A stretch of 64,000 bases of DNA from Mucilaginibacter sabulilitoris (GTDB lineage Bacteria > Bacteroidota > Bacteroidia > Sphingobacteriales > Sphingobacteriaceae): the NCBI RefSeq assembly GCF_034262375.1, contig NZ_CP139558.1:930001-994000 (forward strand). The letters are read 5' to 3'. The notes under the pieces are model-generated. The model was not told the origin of the DNA. It was given only the letters and a program-made list of their open reading frames with translations, and did not search any database. Every line of letters starts with the position of its first letter. Position 1 is the first letter of the stretch. The position numbers and the translations under genes were made by a program. Shown piece by piece: positions 36,901-46,119 of the stretch.

Positions 36901-39516
36901 TTAGCGTGTGGAGGTGAGGCTGCTGACAATGGCATTGAAATCAGATTTGAAACCTTCTCCATACCATTCTTTGAATTCCTTGTTGAATGTTTCATAAGTT
37001 GACCTGGCTAACGAATGTTTGCCAAGCGCATATAATGCCCGGCATTTGGCAATCATCGCATCTTCATTCAGGATATCAAAAACAAAAATGGCGTTGGCCA
37101 GCTTGATGGTAAGCTCCGGCTGTTCTTCAGGTTTGATCCGGTTCAGATTGGCCAAATAAACATCGATCGCTTCATTCGCGATGTCAGTTTTGGTTTGCTC
37201 CAACCAGTGATAGTCAACGCCGGCAATAAATCCGCCCCGTGAGGTGATATCGATCAGTTTTTGGATGTCAACGTCATTTAGGTTGCGTCTGCGGCTGATG
37301 ATCTGCAGATATTCCCAAAAATCGATGCGGATGACATCGTGATCGATCTCTAAACGCCAGTTTAGGGTATCTTTAGAAAGTTTAATCCCTTGCAATTGAT
37401 GGAGAACGGCTCTTAATTTGGAAAGGTTTGCCGCGCGATTATTGCGGGCGCTATCCTCGCTTTTATCCGGCCACAGTAATTCAAGTAATTTCTCCGGGGT
37501 GATGCCGCGGCTTGATTTAAGGCTATAAATGAGTATGACCAGAAAAAGTTCACGGACAAGGGAGGTAAATTGCCCGATAATATCTTCGCCGTCCTTATTG
37601 ATTATGGTAAGACTGCCGAATAAATAGACTGCCGGGCGGTTATCCTGTAAAATTGGCTGGGCCGGTAATTCCTCCACTTGTACTTTCTCGGCCTCCTTAA
37701 GCGGCTGGTTGTCTCCGGCTTCAACCTTTTGGGGCGATGCCAAATACTTTCTGGCCCTCAGGAAAGCGATAAGTATTACAAACAAACTCAAGGCACCACC
37801 TGCCCACAACAAAATACCCGACGAGTCCAGGCTTGGTCCTGTGATTTTTGCCGGCCGGAGGTTTCTTGGCGGGCATAGCAGACTGTAGAAATGATAATAA
37901 CTGTCCTGGTCATGGTCCATCGGACGGATCATCGTCACGGCAACGAGCTGACGGCTGGTTTTATTAAAATAAAGCTTTGCAAATGAATGTGTATCGTGAA
38001 AACTGAAAGGTATCGCGTTTCCGATAATTTCATAGGAAGGCTTATCTAGTGAGCCATGAAGGAGTTTTAGTTCCGAATTGAATTTTTGATTGGAGAACAC
38101 AAGAGCATAAAATGTGCGCGTGGATTCGTCGAGCACCATGGTGTTGGCGAATACAAAGTCCTCTCCATCAACCTTCAGATCATATATTTTCTTAAATTTC
38201 CGAGTGCGTACATCAAACCGCACCAGATCATAATAATTTCTGGCATTCAGCATTTGTTCACCGGTGCGGCTGCCGTAGCCCCCGATCAGATAAGCTGTAT
38301 TACCTTGGTCAGTCGTTCCGCAAGCGGCTAAATATCTCGGACAAAAATAATATCCCGTCGTCTTCAACGTTTCCCAGCCGGCCGAGGCCAGATCGTATCG
38401 GAATACCGTGTTCTTATACGTCATCCTCCCGTAGCCTCCTACCACATACAGGGAGGAATCGCTTTTACAAAAAAAGCTGTTGGTTTGCCAGTAATCAATT
38501 GCCGGCTGAAAAGCCGGGTTGGGCTGCCATTCTTTAGCCGCGCTATCGAAAACGGAAAGTTTCTTGTTGATGTGGTCGACGTAATAATTGTATAGTTTAT
38601 GATTGAAAGGATTATAAATGGTTTCGTTGCTGGGTAGGAGATTGAACTCCTGGCCTTCGTAGCCGGTAGCGGTTTGGACAAAGCCTCTGCCGGCAATTGA
38701 CCACAACGTATCTTTTCCAACGACATATATGTTTTCATCTATTGGATTAAAGGTTGCTGTCGACACTCCTTTAACATGAAGCCCGCCTTCGGAACGCCAT
38801 ATGGCATGCTCAGACTCCATCCAAACCGGATTGGCAACAGCTCCGTCCGAGCCTTCTACCGTTTCCCTTGCTATCGTTCCTTTCGCCTCGTCCAGCGGCC
38901 AATGAAACCTGATGTGGTTACCTGTATTTAGTTTTACGTTACGTATCTTGAAAGCAGAACAGTCGCTTGCCTTAAATTGAGGTTCCTTGCTGATCCCGAA
39001 AATAATGCGGTAGGTATTTTCCGGCTTAAAAGTGGTATTGGGTTGTCTGAAAGAATGTCCGTTAACTAGCAATGTAACCTCTTTCCTTTCGTAATCAAAA
39101 CGTAGCTGGATACGGTTCCATTGATAAAACAACTGATTGGGGGTAACTTCAAAATCAATATTTGAATAGATATCGCCGATAACAAGTTTAAAATGATTCC
39201 TGCTATTTTTATCGGCAACGTCCCTGTTATTATAAACAAGGTCAAAATTCCTGTTTCCGTTCTCAATGATCCGGAATATGTAGCCGAAATAATCCACCTT
39301 ATTTGGCAGAAAGCTCAATTCAAAGGACATCTCAAAACTTTTACCGGTACGGAAGGAAGAATTCGGGAAAAGATCGAGTGAAGTCCGCTGATCGGTTATG
39401 GCTTCGTGACTGTTAAAACCCAGGCCGTAAGACTCCTGCGCAAGGCATTTTTGTCCAGATGCTTGAGCGCATAGCCAGATAAGTAGAAAAATTATCCTTA
39501 CAACGTAACGATCCAT
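36901..39516 (-). CDS. Membrane-anchored winged-helix regulator with extracytoplasmic LamG/kelch-like sensor
   Basis: An 871-residue one-component regulator. The signal peptide is followed by a LamG/concanavalin-like domain (about 30-230; GKSFEMSFELSF). A kelch-like propeller (about 250-590) has repeated YVVGGYGR and YLIGGYGSR rungs. One membrane helix (about 610-630, LLWAGGALSLFVILIAF) follows. The cytoplasmic part (about 680-871) resembles an OmpR/SARP-type winged helix (LFGSLTIINKDGEDI, LLELLWPDKSEDSARNNRA) and a BTAD-like helical domain. It would bind a glycan outside and DNA inside. It lies between GH87 and the divergent susC, inside the operator-bearing locus, so it is the best candidate for the shared TTAAT sites. 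ATG 39516 is preferred to a TTG one codon earlier. Confidence 0.78.
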   Translation of the reverse strand: MDRYVVRIIFLLIWLCAQASGQKCLAQESYGLGFNSHEAITDQRTSLDLFPNSSFRTGKSFEMSFELSFLPNKVDYFGYIFRIIENGNRNFDLVYNNRDVADKNSRNHFKLVIGDIYSNIDFEVTPNQLFYQWNRIQLRFDYERKEVTLLVNGHSFRQPNTTFKPENTYRIIFGISKEPQFKASDCSAFKIRNVKLNTGNHIRFHWPLDEAKGTIARETVEGSDGAVANPVWMESEHAIWRSEGGLHVKGVSTATFNPIDENIYVVGKDTLWSIAGRGFVQTATGYEGQEFNLLPSNETIYNPFNHKLYNYYVDHINKKLSVFDSAAKEWQPNPAFQPAIDYWQTNSFFCKSDSSLYVVGGYGRMTYKNTVFRYDLASAGWETLKTTGYYFCPRYLAACGTTDQGNTAYLIGGYGSRTGEQMLNARNYYDLVRFDVRTRKFKKIYDLKVDGEDFVFANTMVLDESTRTFYALVFSNQKFNSELKLLHGSLDKPSYEIIGNAIPFSFHDTHSFAKLYFNKTSRQLVAVTMIRPMDHDQDSYYHFYSLLCPPRNLRPAKITGPSLDSSGILLWAGGALSLFVILIAFLRARKYLASPQKVEAGDNQPLKEAEKVQVEELPAQPILQDNRPAVYLFGSLTIINKDGEDIIGQFTSLVRELFLVILIYSLKSSRGITPEKLLELLWPDKSEDSARNNRAANLSKLRAVLHQLQGIKLSKDTLNWRLEIDHDVIRIDFWEYLQIISRRRNLNDVDIQKLIDITSRGGFIAGVDYHWLEQTKTDIANEAIDVYLANLNRIKPEEQPELTIKLANAIFVFDILNEDAMIAKCRALYALGKHSLARSTYETFNKEFKEWYGEGFKSDFNAIVSSLTSTR

Positions 39517-39710
39517 CAATAAGCAGTCAATTCAGGCATGAAGAAATTAGCTGCCATAAGGCTGCTCCATTCGAACATTAGGTTTATTGCTCAAAAGTAA
39601 TGATTAACAAAGCATATTTCAATGGACAAATGGCTATGATGCCGCAATTACTTTTTAAACATGCTTGAAATCCGCGGAAGAAAATAAAAAATTCAATGTC
39701 TGCCCCGCTG

Positions 39711-39754
39711 TTAATGTTTCCTTAATGACCGGTTAATGTCCCGCGGTTATTTCG
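39711..39754 (+). promoter_or_regulatory. Regulon promoter: three TTAATG half sites with 11-bp period
   Basis: Three identical TTAATG words begin at 39711, 39722 and 39733. TTATTTCG begins 14 bp after the last. It precedes the susC start by about 40 bp and drives the main seven-gene operon. Confidence 0.7.
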
Positions 39755-39794
39755 GGTTGGAATTTTCTATAAACCAATTTTTAAACCCTACATT

Positions 39795-42700
39795 ATGAGA
39801 AGACTTTTATTATTGCTCCTCTTAACGTGTTTTTCCTGTCAATTATTTGCGCAAAGCCGCATTATCAAAGGCAGGGTCACTGACGAGACCGGTCAACCCA
39901 TGCCCGGAGTGACTGTAACACTAAAGAACACACAACGGCGCGGCGCAACCGCACAGGACGGAACTTATTCCCTGAATGCGGGAACAGAGGCCGGGAACCT
40001 GCTAACATTTTCCTTTATCGGATACCAACCTATGGAGGTTGATATTTCCGGAAAAACCACTGTGGATGTTAAAATGGAACCTGTAGCTTCAGGTTTGTCA
40101 GAAGTCGTGATCACTGCTCTTAACATTTCGCGGTCGAAAGCATCTTTAGGTGTGTCGCAGCAAAGTGTGAATGTCGACGAAATGACCCAGGCCCGGGCGA
40201 CAAACATTACCGACCTTTTGGCCGGAAAGGTAGCAGGCTTACAGCTTACCACAAGCGGCCAGCAAACCGGTTCAACGCGATTAGTATTGCGTGGACCGGG
40301 TTCTATTTCAGGCGATAATCAACCCTTATGGGTGGTAGATGGCGTACCGATCGACAACTATGACGGGCAAAACGGCAACGGAAATCCGAACCAAATCGAT
40401 TACGGTAACGGAGCCCAGGTGCTGAACCCTGATGATATCGAAAGTATCGAAGTACTTAAAGGCCCGAATGCCGCCGCACTTTACGGTTCGAGGGCTGCCA
40501 ACGGGGCGTTACTTGTAACTACAAAAAAAGGTAAAAAAAACGCGGGTGTCGGCATCTCCGTGAATGAAAACTTTATGCAGGGACAGATCCTGCAGTTCCC
40601 GGAATTTCAGAACATATATGGGGAGGGGACCAACAGTTCCATTGGTGGTACCCGCAATAACAACGGATTTGGTGTTATCCAGGAGGGTAGTAATCAAAGA
40701 AGCTGGGGCGGACCGCTTCTCGGCCAGCCCTACGCAAGTTTTTCTGGCGCCCCGATCACCTATTCACCGCACCCGGATAACATTACTTCATTATATCAAA
40801 AAGCCTATACGCTGACGCAGAATTTTTCAATCAGTAACGCCACAGAAACAGCCAACCCAAAAGGCGGGCCGGGATTACTGTCCTCCTACAGATTTTCCTA
40901 CACACGTACCGATGGCAATGATGTGATGGAGCTTCAGAACCTGCAGACACGAAATAATATTGCCTTCAATGGCAGCAAAGATTTCACTTCTTTTTTAAAG
41001 ATCGATGCACGCCTTCAATATCAGCGTGCAACAGTCAATAATCGTATAGCCCGGAATGATGATGCCTCTAATCCGATGAATACTTTTTTTTATCTACCAC
41101 GAAGCGTTGGGCCGGATGATTTTATACCATGGAAAGATGCTGCGGGGAATGAATTTGTTGCTGGAAATATCGGGCTGGAAAATCCTTACTGGCTGATTCA
41201 TGAAAATGCGAACCGTGACCGCAACAATACCATCATCGGCGGTATCACAGCCACGCTTAAACTCCTTCCAGGGTTGCAGTTCCGTGGGCAGGCTTCTACC
41301 AATATGAACTGGGGTGACCGTCAGATCCTGCTGCAGAAGGGAGCGGCCTCCAACGGCAACGGAAAAGACGGCCGTTATACAACCTCCCTGATCAATAACG
41401 CCAATTATAATTACGAAGGACTGTTCCTTTATAATAAGCAATTAAAAAACTTTTCACTACTTGGAAATTTAGGCGGCAATATCAGGCTGCTCAATAATAA
41501 TACGATTACATCACAAATAACTACATTATTGGGCCATTCTACGATCGATGAGATCAGTCTGGCGAATAATGGCGGACTGGTTACCTCTACTGAAAGACCG
41601 CTGCGTTCAAAGATCTATTCAGTTTTTGGTACGGCCTCCATCGGATATAAGAATTTCGTATACCTCGACCTTACGGGACGAAATGACTGGTCATCGACCC
41701 TTCCCCTTGCCAACGGTTCGTTCTTTTATCCGTCGGCCAGTACCAGCTTTGTATTTACAGAGTTGTTCCACATTCCGCAAAACATTCTGAGCTTTGGTAA
41801 AGTTAGGGCGTCAATCGCTACGGTAGGGAATGATACCAGCCCTTATAACCTTACGTCTTTGTTCGGTTATAATGGTGCATTTAATGGTAGCCCGCTCGTT
41901 TCGTTCGACCAGTTGCTGAAGAACCAGGACCTGAAGCCGGAGAAATCCACCTCGATCGAACTGGGTACCGAATTGCAATTCTTGAAGAACCGTATTTCAC
42001 TGGATGCCTCTGTTTACCGGAAAACAACCACTAATCAGATCCTGCAAATCGGAACATCAACTGCCAGCGGCTATTCAAACCGGGTGATCAACGCCGGAAG
42101 CGTATTAAATAAAGGCGTGGAAGTATCGTTAAACGCGACAGCGATCCAGAACAAGAACTTCAGCTGGAGGGTTCAAACAAATTTCGCATTGAACCGGAAT
42201 AAGGTAATCTCACTAGCTGATGGTCTGACCCAGGCAAAAATTGGCGGGGTGTTATTAACCAGTCTGTATGCCGAAGTTGGTCAGCCGATTGGTGTGATGC
42301 GAGGCGAGGATAACGCCCACGACGCGGAAGGCAACACGATCATAGACCCAAGCAGCGGTTACCCTTATATTTCTAACCTGCCATTTACGACCACGGGCAG
42401 CAACCAGGCATACCTGGGGAATTACCAGCCCAAAATGTTAACCTCGTTCGGCTCTACATTTACCTATAAACAATTTGATTTCAGTTTTCTTCTGAACGCA
42501 CGCTTTGGCGGCCAGATCTTTTCCGGTACCTACTGGCGGGCAGATATAAACGGCGTGACGAATCAAACCCTGGAAAACCGGGATACCTATGAATACTCCA
42601 ATGTTATTTTAGGTGAGGCCGGAAACCCGATCACTAAAAACCAGACTTCAGCTTATGGCTATGCCTACCCTGATGGCGGTCGTAGTAAAGGTACCCGCTT

Positions 42701-43103
42701 TGAGGGCTACTACCCCCTTGTTGATGCCAGTGGCAAGATCGTTTATGACGCCAATGGAAATCTGATCGCAGATAAATCAAAACCAAATTCACAGTTTTTG
42801 CAGCCCGCCGCTTATTACGCCAGGTGGAACCATATCAACAGCCTGATGATCTTTGATGATTCATTTATCAAGCTTTCACAGGTGATCATCGGTTATACAC
42901 TACCCAAGAGTCTTCTTGGTGGTACTTTCATTAAATCAGCTCATGTTTCCCTAGTGGGCAGAAATCTTTGGACGATATTACAGCACACACCACGTGGCAT
43001 AGATCCGGAATCCGCTAACTCTTCAGGCAATGCCCAGGGTTTCGAACTGGGCGGTTCCCTGCCATATGCGTTCTATGGTGCTGATCTTAAATTCTCATTC
43101 TAA
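39795..43103 (+). CDS. SusC/RagA-family TonB-linked outer membrane transporter (no STN)
   Basis: A 1102-residue TonB-dependent glycan importer. A short signal peptide (MRRLLLLLLLTCFSCQLFAQ) leads directly into the carboxypeptidase-like domain (GRVTDETGQPMPGVTVTLKN). The plug follows (about 110-240; LLAGKVAGLQL, then SIEVLKGPNAAALYGSRAAN), then the barrel. There is no STN domain, so it does not signal through FecR; regulation fits the separate membrane regulator upstream. It is the first gene of the main operon of the polysaccharide utilisation locus. Confidence 0.94.
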   Translation: MRRLLLLLLLTCFSCQLFAQSRIIKGRVTDETGQPMPGVTVTLKNTQRRGATAQDGTYSLNAGTEAGNLLTFSFIGYQPMEVDISGKTTVDVKMEPVASGLSEVVITALNISRSKASLGVSQQSVNVDEMTQARATNITDLLAGKVAGLQLTTSGQQTGSTRLVLRGPGSISGDNQPLWVVDGVPIDNYDGQNGNGNPNQIDYGNGAQVLNPDDIESIEVLKGPNAAALYGSRAANGALLVTTKKGKKNAGVGISVNENFMQGQILQFPEFQNIYGEGTNSSIGGTRNNNGFGVIQEGSNQRSWGGPLLGQPYASFSGAPITYSPHPDNITSLYQKAYTLTQNFSISNATETANPKGGPGLLSSYRFSYTRTDGNDVMELQNLQTRNNIAFNGSKDFTSFLKIDARLQYQRATVNNRIARNDDASNPMNTFFYLPRSVGPDDFIPWKDAAGNEFVAGNIGLENPYWLIHENANRDRNNTIIGGITATLKLLPGLQFRGQASTNMNWGDRQILLQKGAASNGNGKDGRYTTSLINNANYNYEGLFLYNKQLKNFSLLGNLGGNIRLLNNNTITSQITTLLGHSTIDEISLANNGGLVTSTERPLRSKIYSVFGTASIGYKNFVYLDLTGRNDWSSTLPLANGSFFYPSASTSFVFTELFHIPQNILSFGKVRASIATVGNDTSPYNLTSLFGYNGAFNGSPLVSFDQLLKNQDLKPEKSTSIELGTELQFLKNRISLDASVYRKTTTNQILQIGTSTASGYSNRVINAGSVLNKGVEVSLNATAIQNKNFSWRVQTNFALNRNKVISLADGLTQAKIGGVLLTSLYAEVGQPIGVMRGEDNAHDAEGNTIIDPSSGYPYISNLPFTTTGSNQAYLGNYQPKMLTSFGSTFTYKQFDFSFLLNARFGGQIFSGTYWRADINGVTNQTLENRDTYEYSNVILGEAGNPITKNQTSAYGYAYPDGGRSKGTRFEGYYPLVDASGKIVYDANGNLIADKSKPNSQFLQPAAYYARWNHINSLMIFDDSFIKLSQVIIGYTLPKSLLGGTFIKSAHVSLVGRNLWTILQHTPRGIDPESANSSGNAQGFELGGSLPYAFYGADLKFSF

Positions 43104-43107
43104 TCAT

Positions 43108-44871
43108 ATGAAAAAGACAATATATATAGTTCTCCTGTCCATTGCCGGTTTAAGTGCCTGCAAGAAAGGCTTTGAGAAAATCAATACAGACCCGACCAAG
43201 CTTGCTTTACCGGATATGGAGCCGGTTATGACACAAGTATTCAAGACCACTGCGGACCGTATGGAGCAGGAGAATATTTACGCTTTTTGGGAGTATGCCC
43301 ATATTATCGAGCCCGCTAACATCGGCCGCTACCAGGCCAGCGATGACGGCCTATGGAACGATTTTTACATGACCGGAGCAAACAATATCCGTCAGCTGCG
43401 TAAAATCTACGGGGATAACCCGAAATACGTGAACCGCATGGCCATTGCCAATATCTGGGAATGTTATTTGTATTCCGTATTGGTCGGTACTTACGGGCCT
43501 GTTCCCTATACACAGGCTGGGAAGATTACACCAGGTATCAAGTATGATGATGAAAATTCCATCTACACATCCCTGCTGAGCAAACTGAAGGATGCGGCGG
43601 CGACCCTGGCTAATAACCCGACCGGTGACAAGCTCACGACAGATTATATTTATGGCGGTGACCTGACCAAATGGTTAAGATTTGCAAACAGCTTGCGTCT
43701 GCGTATCGCCTTGCGATGCCAGAAAAACCTTCCTGATGTGGCAGTGGCCGCGATCAAAGAGGTCATGGCAGATGAAGGGACGTTGCTTCAAAGCGAAGCC
43801 GATGATCCGAAACTATCTTACGGGTCGGCGGACGGCAGCCAATCACAGTATTATTTAAAATACGTTAAAAGTAATCCCGGCATCACCACTTATCCGGTTA
43901 TGAGTGATTATGCGCAGTTATATTTCCGTTCTTATAAAGACCCGAGAATGGCGGCTTATTTCAATAAAGCAACGGTCGGTTACAGTATCAAGGATACGCT
44001 TTTGAGTACTAACGACAACCTGCATCATATCGTTACCTATGCTGTTCCTTATGCCGGGGCTCCAAAGGCGCAAAAAGTTCTACCAAGCTGGGGCCTGGCT
44101 TTCAATACCTGGAACGGTGCTAACTATCCCAACAGTTTTAGTGTCCTGCCGGGAACCAATGGTACGCCGGTTACATCGACATCGGGGATCAATATCGTTG
44201 CCCCAGATAAACCTTTCTATTTCATGACCTATCAGGATGTATTATTCATGGAAGCGGAAGCTGCATTGCTGGGTTATGGCGGTAAAAAAACCGCTGACCA
44301 ATATTATTATGCCGGTATTAATGCCAATTTCACCTTCTGGGGATTAACCCCTGCACAGGCTGCGGCTTACCAGGCACAAGACGGTATCAAATGGGGTACC
44401 TCAGCCCGGGGCTTCAACTATGTGGTAAATATTACCAACGCAAATATACCGGCGGATAATTTCACGAAGATATTTGTACAGCAGTGGTTAAGCGGGTACC
44501 CTGATAATGGATTTGATACCTGGGCACTGATGCGAAGGACCCGCTTTGTTGTTCCGCCACCGCACACGAACGCCGCCACGGGTGTAGAAATCAATCCATT
44601 ATTCGGCGATCTGCCGGACCGGTATATTTACAATTCAGGCGAAAAAGCCACCAATCCTTCAGACTACCAGCAGGCGGTTCAACTCCTTCAGGGGCAGAAA
44701 GATTATGCAAGTACCCAATTGAATTTTGCCAAAACATATACACATCTGGACTGGACAAACCTGCCTTTCACCGTTATCCTGGATTATTCCATGTTGCAAA
44801 AATGGTATGGTCCAAACGTAGAGGATCTGACCAAGGCGAATGTCAGTTTTGTGACCAATGGTGTTTATTAA
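43108..44871 (+). CDS. SusD/RagB-like surface lipoprotein
   Basis: A 587-residue glycan-binding lipoprotein paired with the preceding SusC (4-bp gap). The start MKKTIYIVLLSIAGLSACKK was chosen for the signal peptide with lipobox LSAC (C18); a longer frame begins inside susC. Blocks such as YLYSVLVGTYGPVPYTQAGK, KWLRFANSLRLRIALRC, DVLFMEAEAALLG and GFDTWALMRR fit the SusD-like_2 subgroup, which is longer than classical SusD. It captures oligosaccharide at the cell surface. Confidence 0.92.
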   Translation: MKKTIYIVLLSIAGLSACKKGFEKINTDPTKLALPDMEPVMTQVFKTTADRMEQENIYAFWEYAHIIEPANIGRYQASDDGLWNDFYMTGANNIRQLRKIYGDNPKYVNRMAIANIWECYLYSVLVGTYGPVPYTQAGKITPGIKYDDENSIYTSLLSKLKDAAATLANNPTGDKLTTDYIYGGDLTKWLRFANSLRLRIALRCQKNLPDVAVAAIKEVMADEGTLLQSEADDPKLSYGSADGSQSQYYLKYVKSNPGITTYPVMSDYAQLYFRSYKDPRMAAYFNKATVGYSIKDTLLSTNDNLHHIVTYAVPYAGAPKAQKVLPSWGLAFNTWNGANYPNSFSVLPGTNGTPVTSTSGINIVAPDKPFYFMTYQDVLFMEAEAALLGYGGKKTADQYYYAGINANFTFWGLTPAQAAAYQAQDGIKWGTSARGFNYVVNITNANIPADNFTKIFVQQWLSGYPDNGFDTWALMRRTRFVVPPPHTNAATGVEINPLFGDLPDRYIYNSGEKATNPSDYQQAVQLLQGQKDYASTQLNFAKTYTHLDWTNLPFTVILDYSMLQKWYGPNVEDLTKANVSFVTNGVY

Positions 44872-44882
44872 AAATTAAAAAC

Positions 44883-46073
44883 ATGAAAAAAATCTCAAGA
44901 ATTAATATATGCCTTTCGGCCTGCTTCCTGCTCCTTTTTACCGCGTGTAAAAAGCAGGGGCCATCTATCGACGATTACTTTTTAAACTATAAGATACCGG
45001 AAGTACCGGTTAAGGCCGATTATACGGTTGGTGCATTTTATTATGTAAATACTGCCGCTTTTAATGCCAACGTAAAGTATACGCCATTAGCTGGCAAATA
45101 TATATCCAGTACGACGACTGGTATTCCGGCGGCCACCATCCAGATGCACATCGAGGAAGCGGCCGCTGCAAAGATCGATTACTTTATCTTTACGATCCGT
45201 TCGAAAACTTTTGAGGCAGCAAATTTTAAGACGGACACGACGATGCTGCATTCCTTCCTAACAGCTCCCAATGTTTCCAAAATGCATTTTGCCATCCAGT
45301 TTCAGTTTACAGCAACAAATTATGGTGTTACGCTTACCGGCAATAATGATGCGAACGGTAATCCACGCGGTACCCCCATTGAGGCAAATGCCGCAAAACT
45401 GGCCGGTTTTTACGCAGATATGGAGGCTGTCGGCAATTTCATGAGCAATCCGAATTATCAGAAAATTAACGGCAAGCCTGTACTCCTGATCAACAAAGCC
45501 CAGGACATGAATTCCAATATGGATGCCGCCAATCCCGGGAGTATGCAGCCGCTCTTCGCGGAGGTACGAAAGCGTCTGTCTGCATTGGGTGCTGATGCCT
45601 ATATTATCGGGGAACAGGACAACTGGACCGCACCGAACAATTTCTTCTATAAGTACCAAAACTCGTTCGATGCGCTGTACGAAGCTAACATGGTGGATAA
45701 CAAAGGCATCCTGGACCGGAACTACCTCTTTGGACAAATGGTCGATCAAAACTGGGCATACTGGAAGCAGCAGCTGGAATCCTGGCCAGCCGGCGGGCTC
45801 ACGCCAGGACAAAAGAAAATGGAGTTCGTGCCTTGTATCCAGGCTGCCTATAATTACCAGATACAGGCTCCAACCAATACGAACCTGAGCATTACCAGGT
45901 CAGCGGATTGGTATAAGACCTATACAAATGTAGCGAAACGCAACGCCTCTGGAAGCCGGCTGATTCTGGTGGATTCCTTTAATAATTTCCAGTTTGACAC
46001 CCAGATCGAACCTACGCAGGAGTACGGTACAACCTTTATGGATATTACCCGGCAAGCTTTCAAATTAAATTAA
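44883..46073 (+). CDS. GH71/GH99-like surface lipoprotein
   Basis: A 396-residue lipoprotein (signal ending LLFTACKK). The body looks like a TIM-barrel glycosidase of the GH71/GH99/WbsX-like group. It opens with YTVGAFYYVN, has a strand IDYFIFTIRSKTF, a central NGKPVLLINKAQDM typical of GH99-like proteins, and ends EYGTTFMDITRQAF. GH71 enzymes cut alpha-1,3-glucan and GH99 enzymes cut alpha-mannan. I cannot tell which applies, nor confirm catalytic acids. As a lipoprotein directly after SusD it could be the surface endo-acting enzyme or a surface glycan-binding protein. Confidence 0.6.
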   Translation: MKKISRINICLSACFLLLFTACKKQGPSIDDYFLNYKIPEVPVKADYTVGAFYYVNTAAFNANVKYTPLAGKYISSTTTGIPAATIQMHIEEAAAAKIDYFIFTIRSKTFEAANFKTDTTMLHSFLTAPNVSKMHFAIQFQFTATNYGVTLTGNNDANGNPRGTPIEANAAKLAGFYADMEAVGNFMSNPNYQKINGKPVLLINKAQDMNSNMDAANPGSMQPLFAEVRKRLSALGADAYIIGEQDNWTAPNNFFYKYQNSFDALYEANMVDNKGILDRNYLFGQMVDQNWAYWKQQLESWPAGGLTPGQKKMEFVPCIQAAYNYQIQAPTNTNLSITRSADWYKTYTNVAKRNASGSRLILVDSFNNFQFDTQIEPTQEYGTTFMDITRQAFKLN

Positions 46074-46074
46074 A

Positions 46075-46100
46075 ATATGCCTGGCCATGGCCGGGCATAT
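46075..46100. other. Intergenic palindrome inside the main operon
   Basis: A 12-bp self-complementary sequence (ATATGCCTGGCC with GGCCGGGCATAT, one G-U pair) starts 2 bp after the lipoprotein stop. It contains ATG codons that would otherwise extend the next gene. It probably modulates expression of the downstream glycosidases. The outer arms match the terminator hairpin at 57415-57436. Confidence 0.55.
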
Positions 46101-46119
46101 GTATTATTACTATCAACAA

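Noticed and set aside
39595..39612. Operator for the regulator's own gene
   Set aside because: Only a single TTAAT-type word is present, without the 11-bp repeats seen at the other five promoters.
46087..46119. Earlier ATG starts for the first GH92 gene
   Set aside because: They fall inside the palindrome at 46075-46100 or give a Tyr-rich leader; ATG 46120 gives a proper signal peptide.
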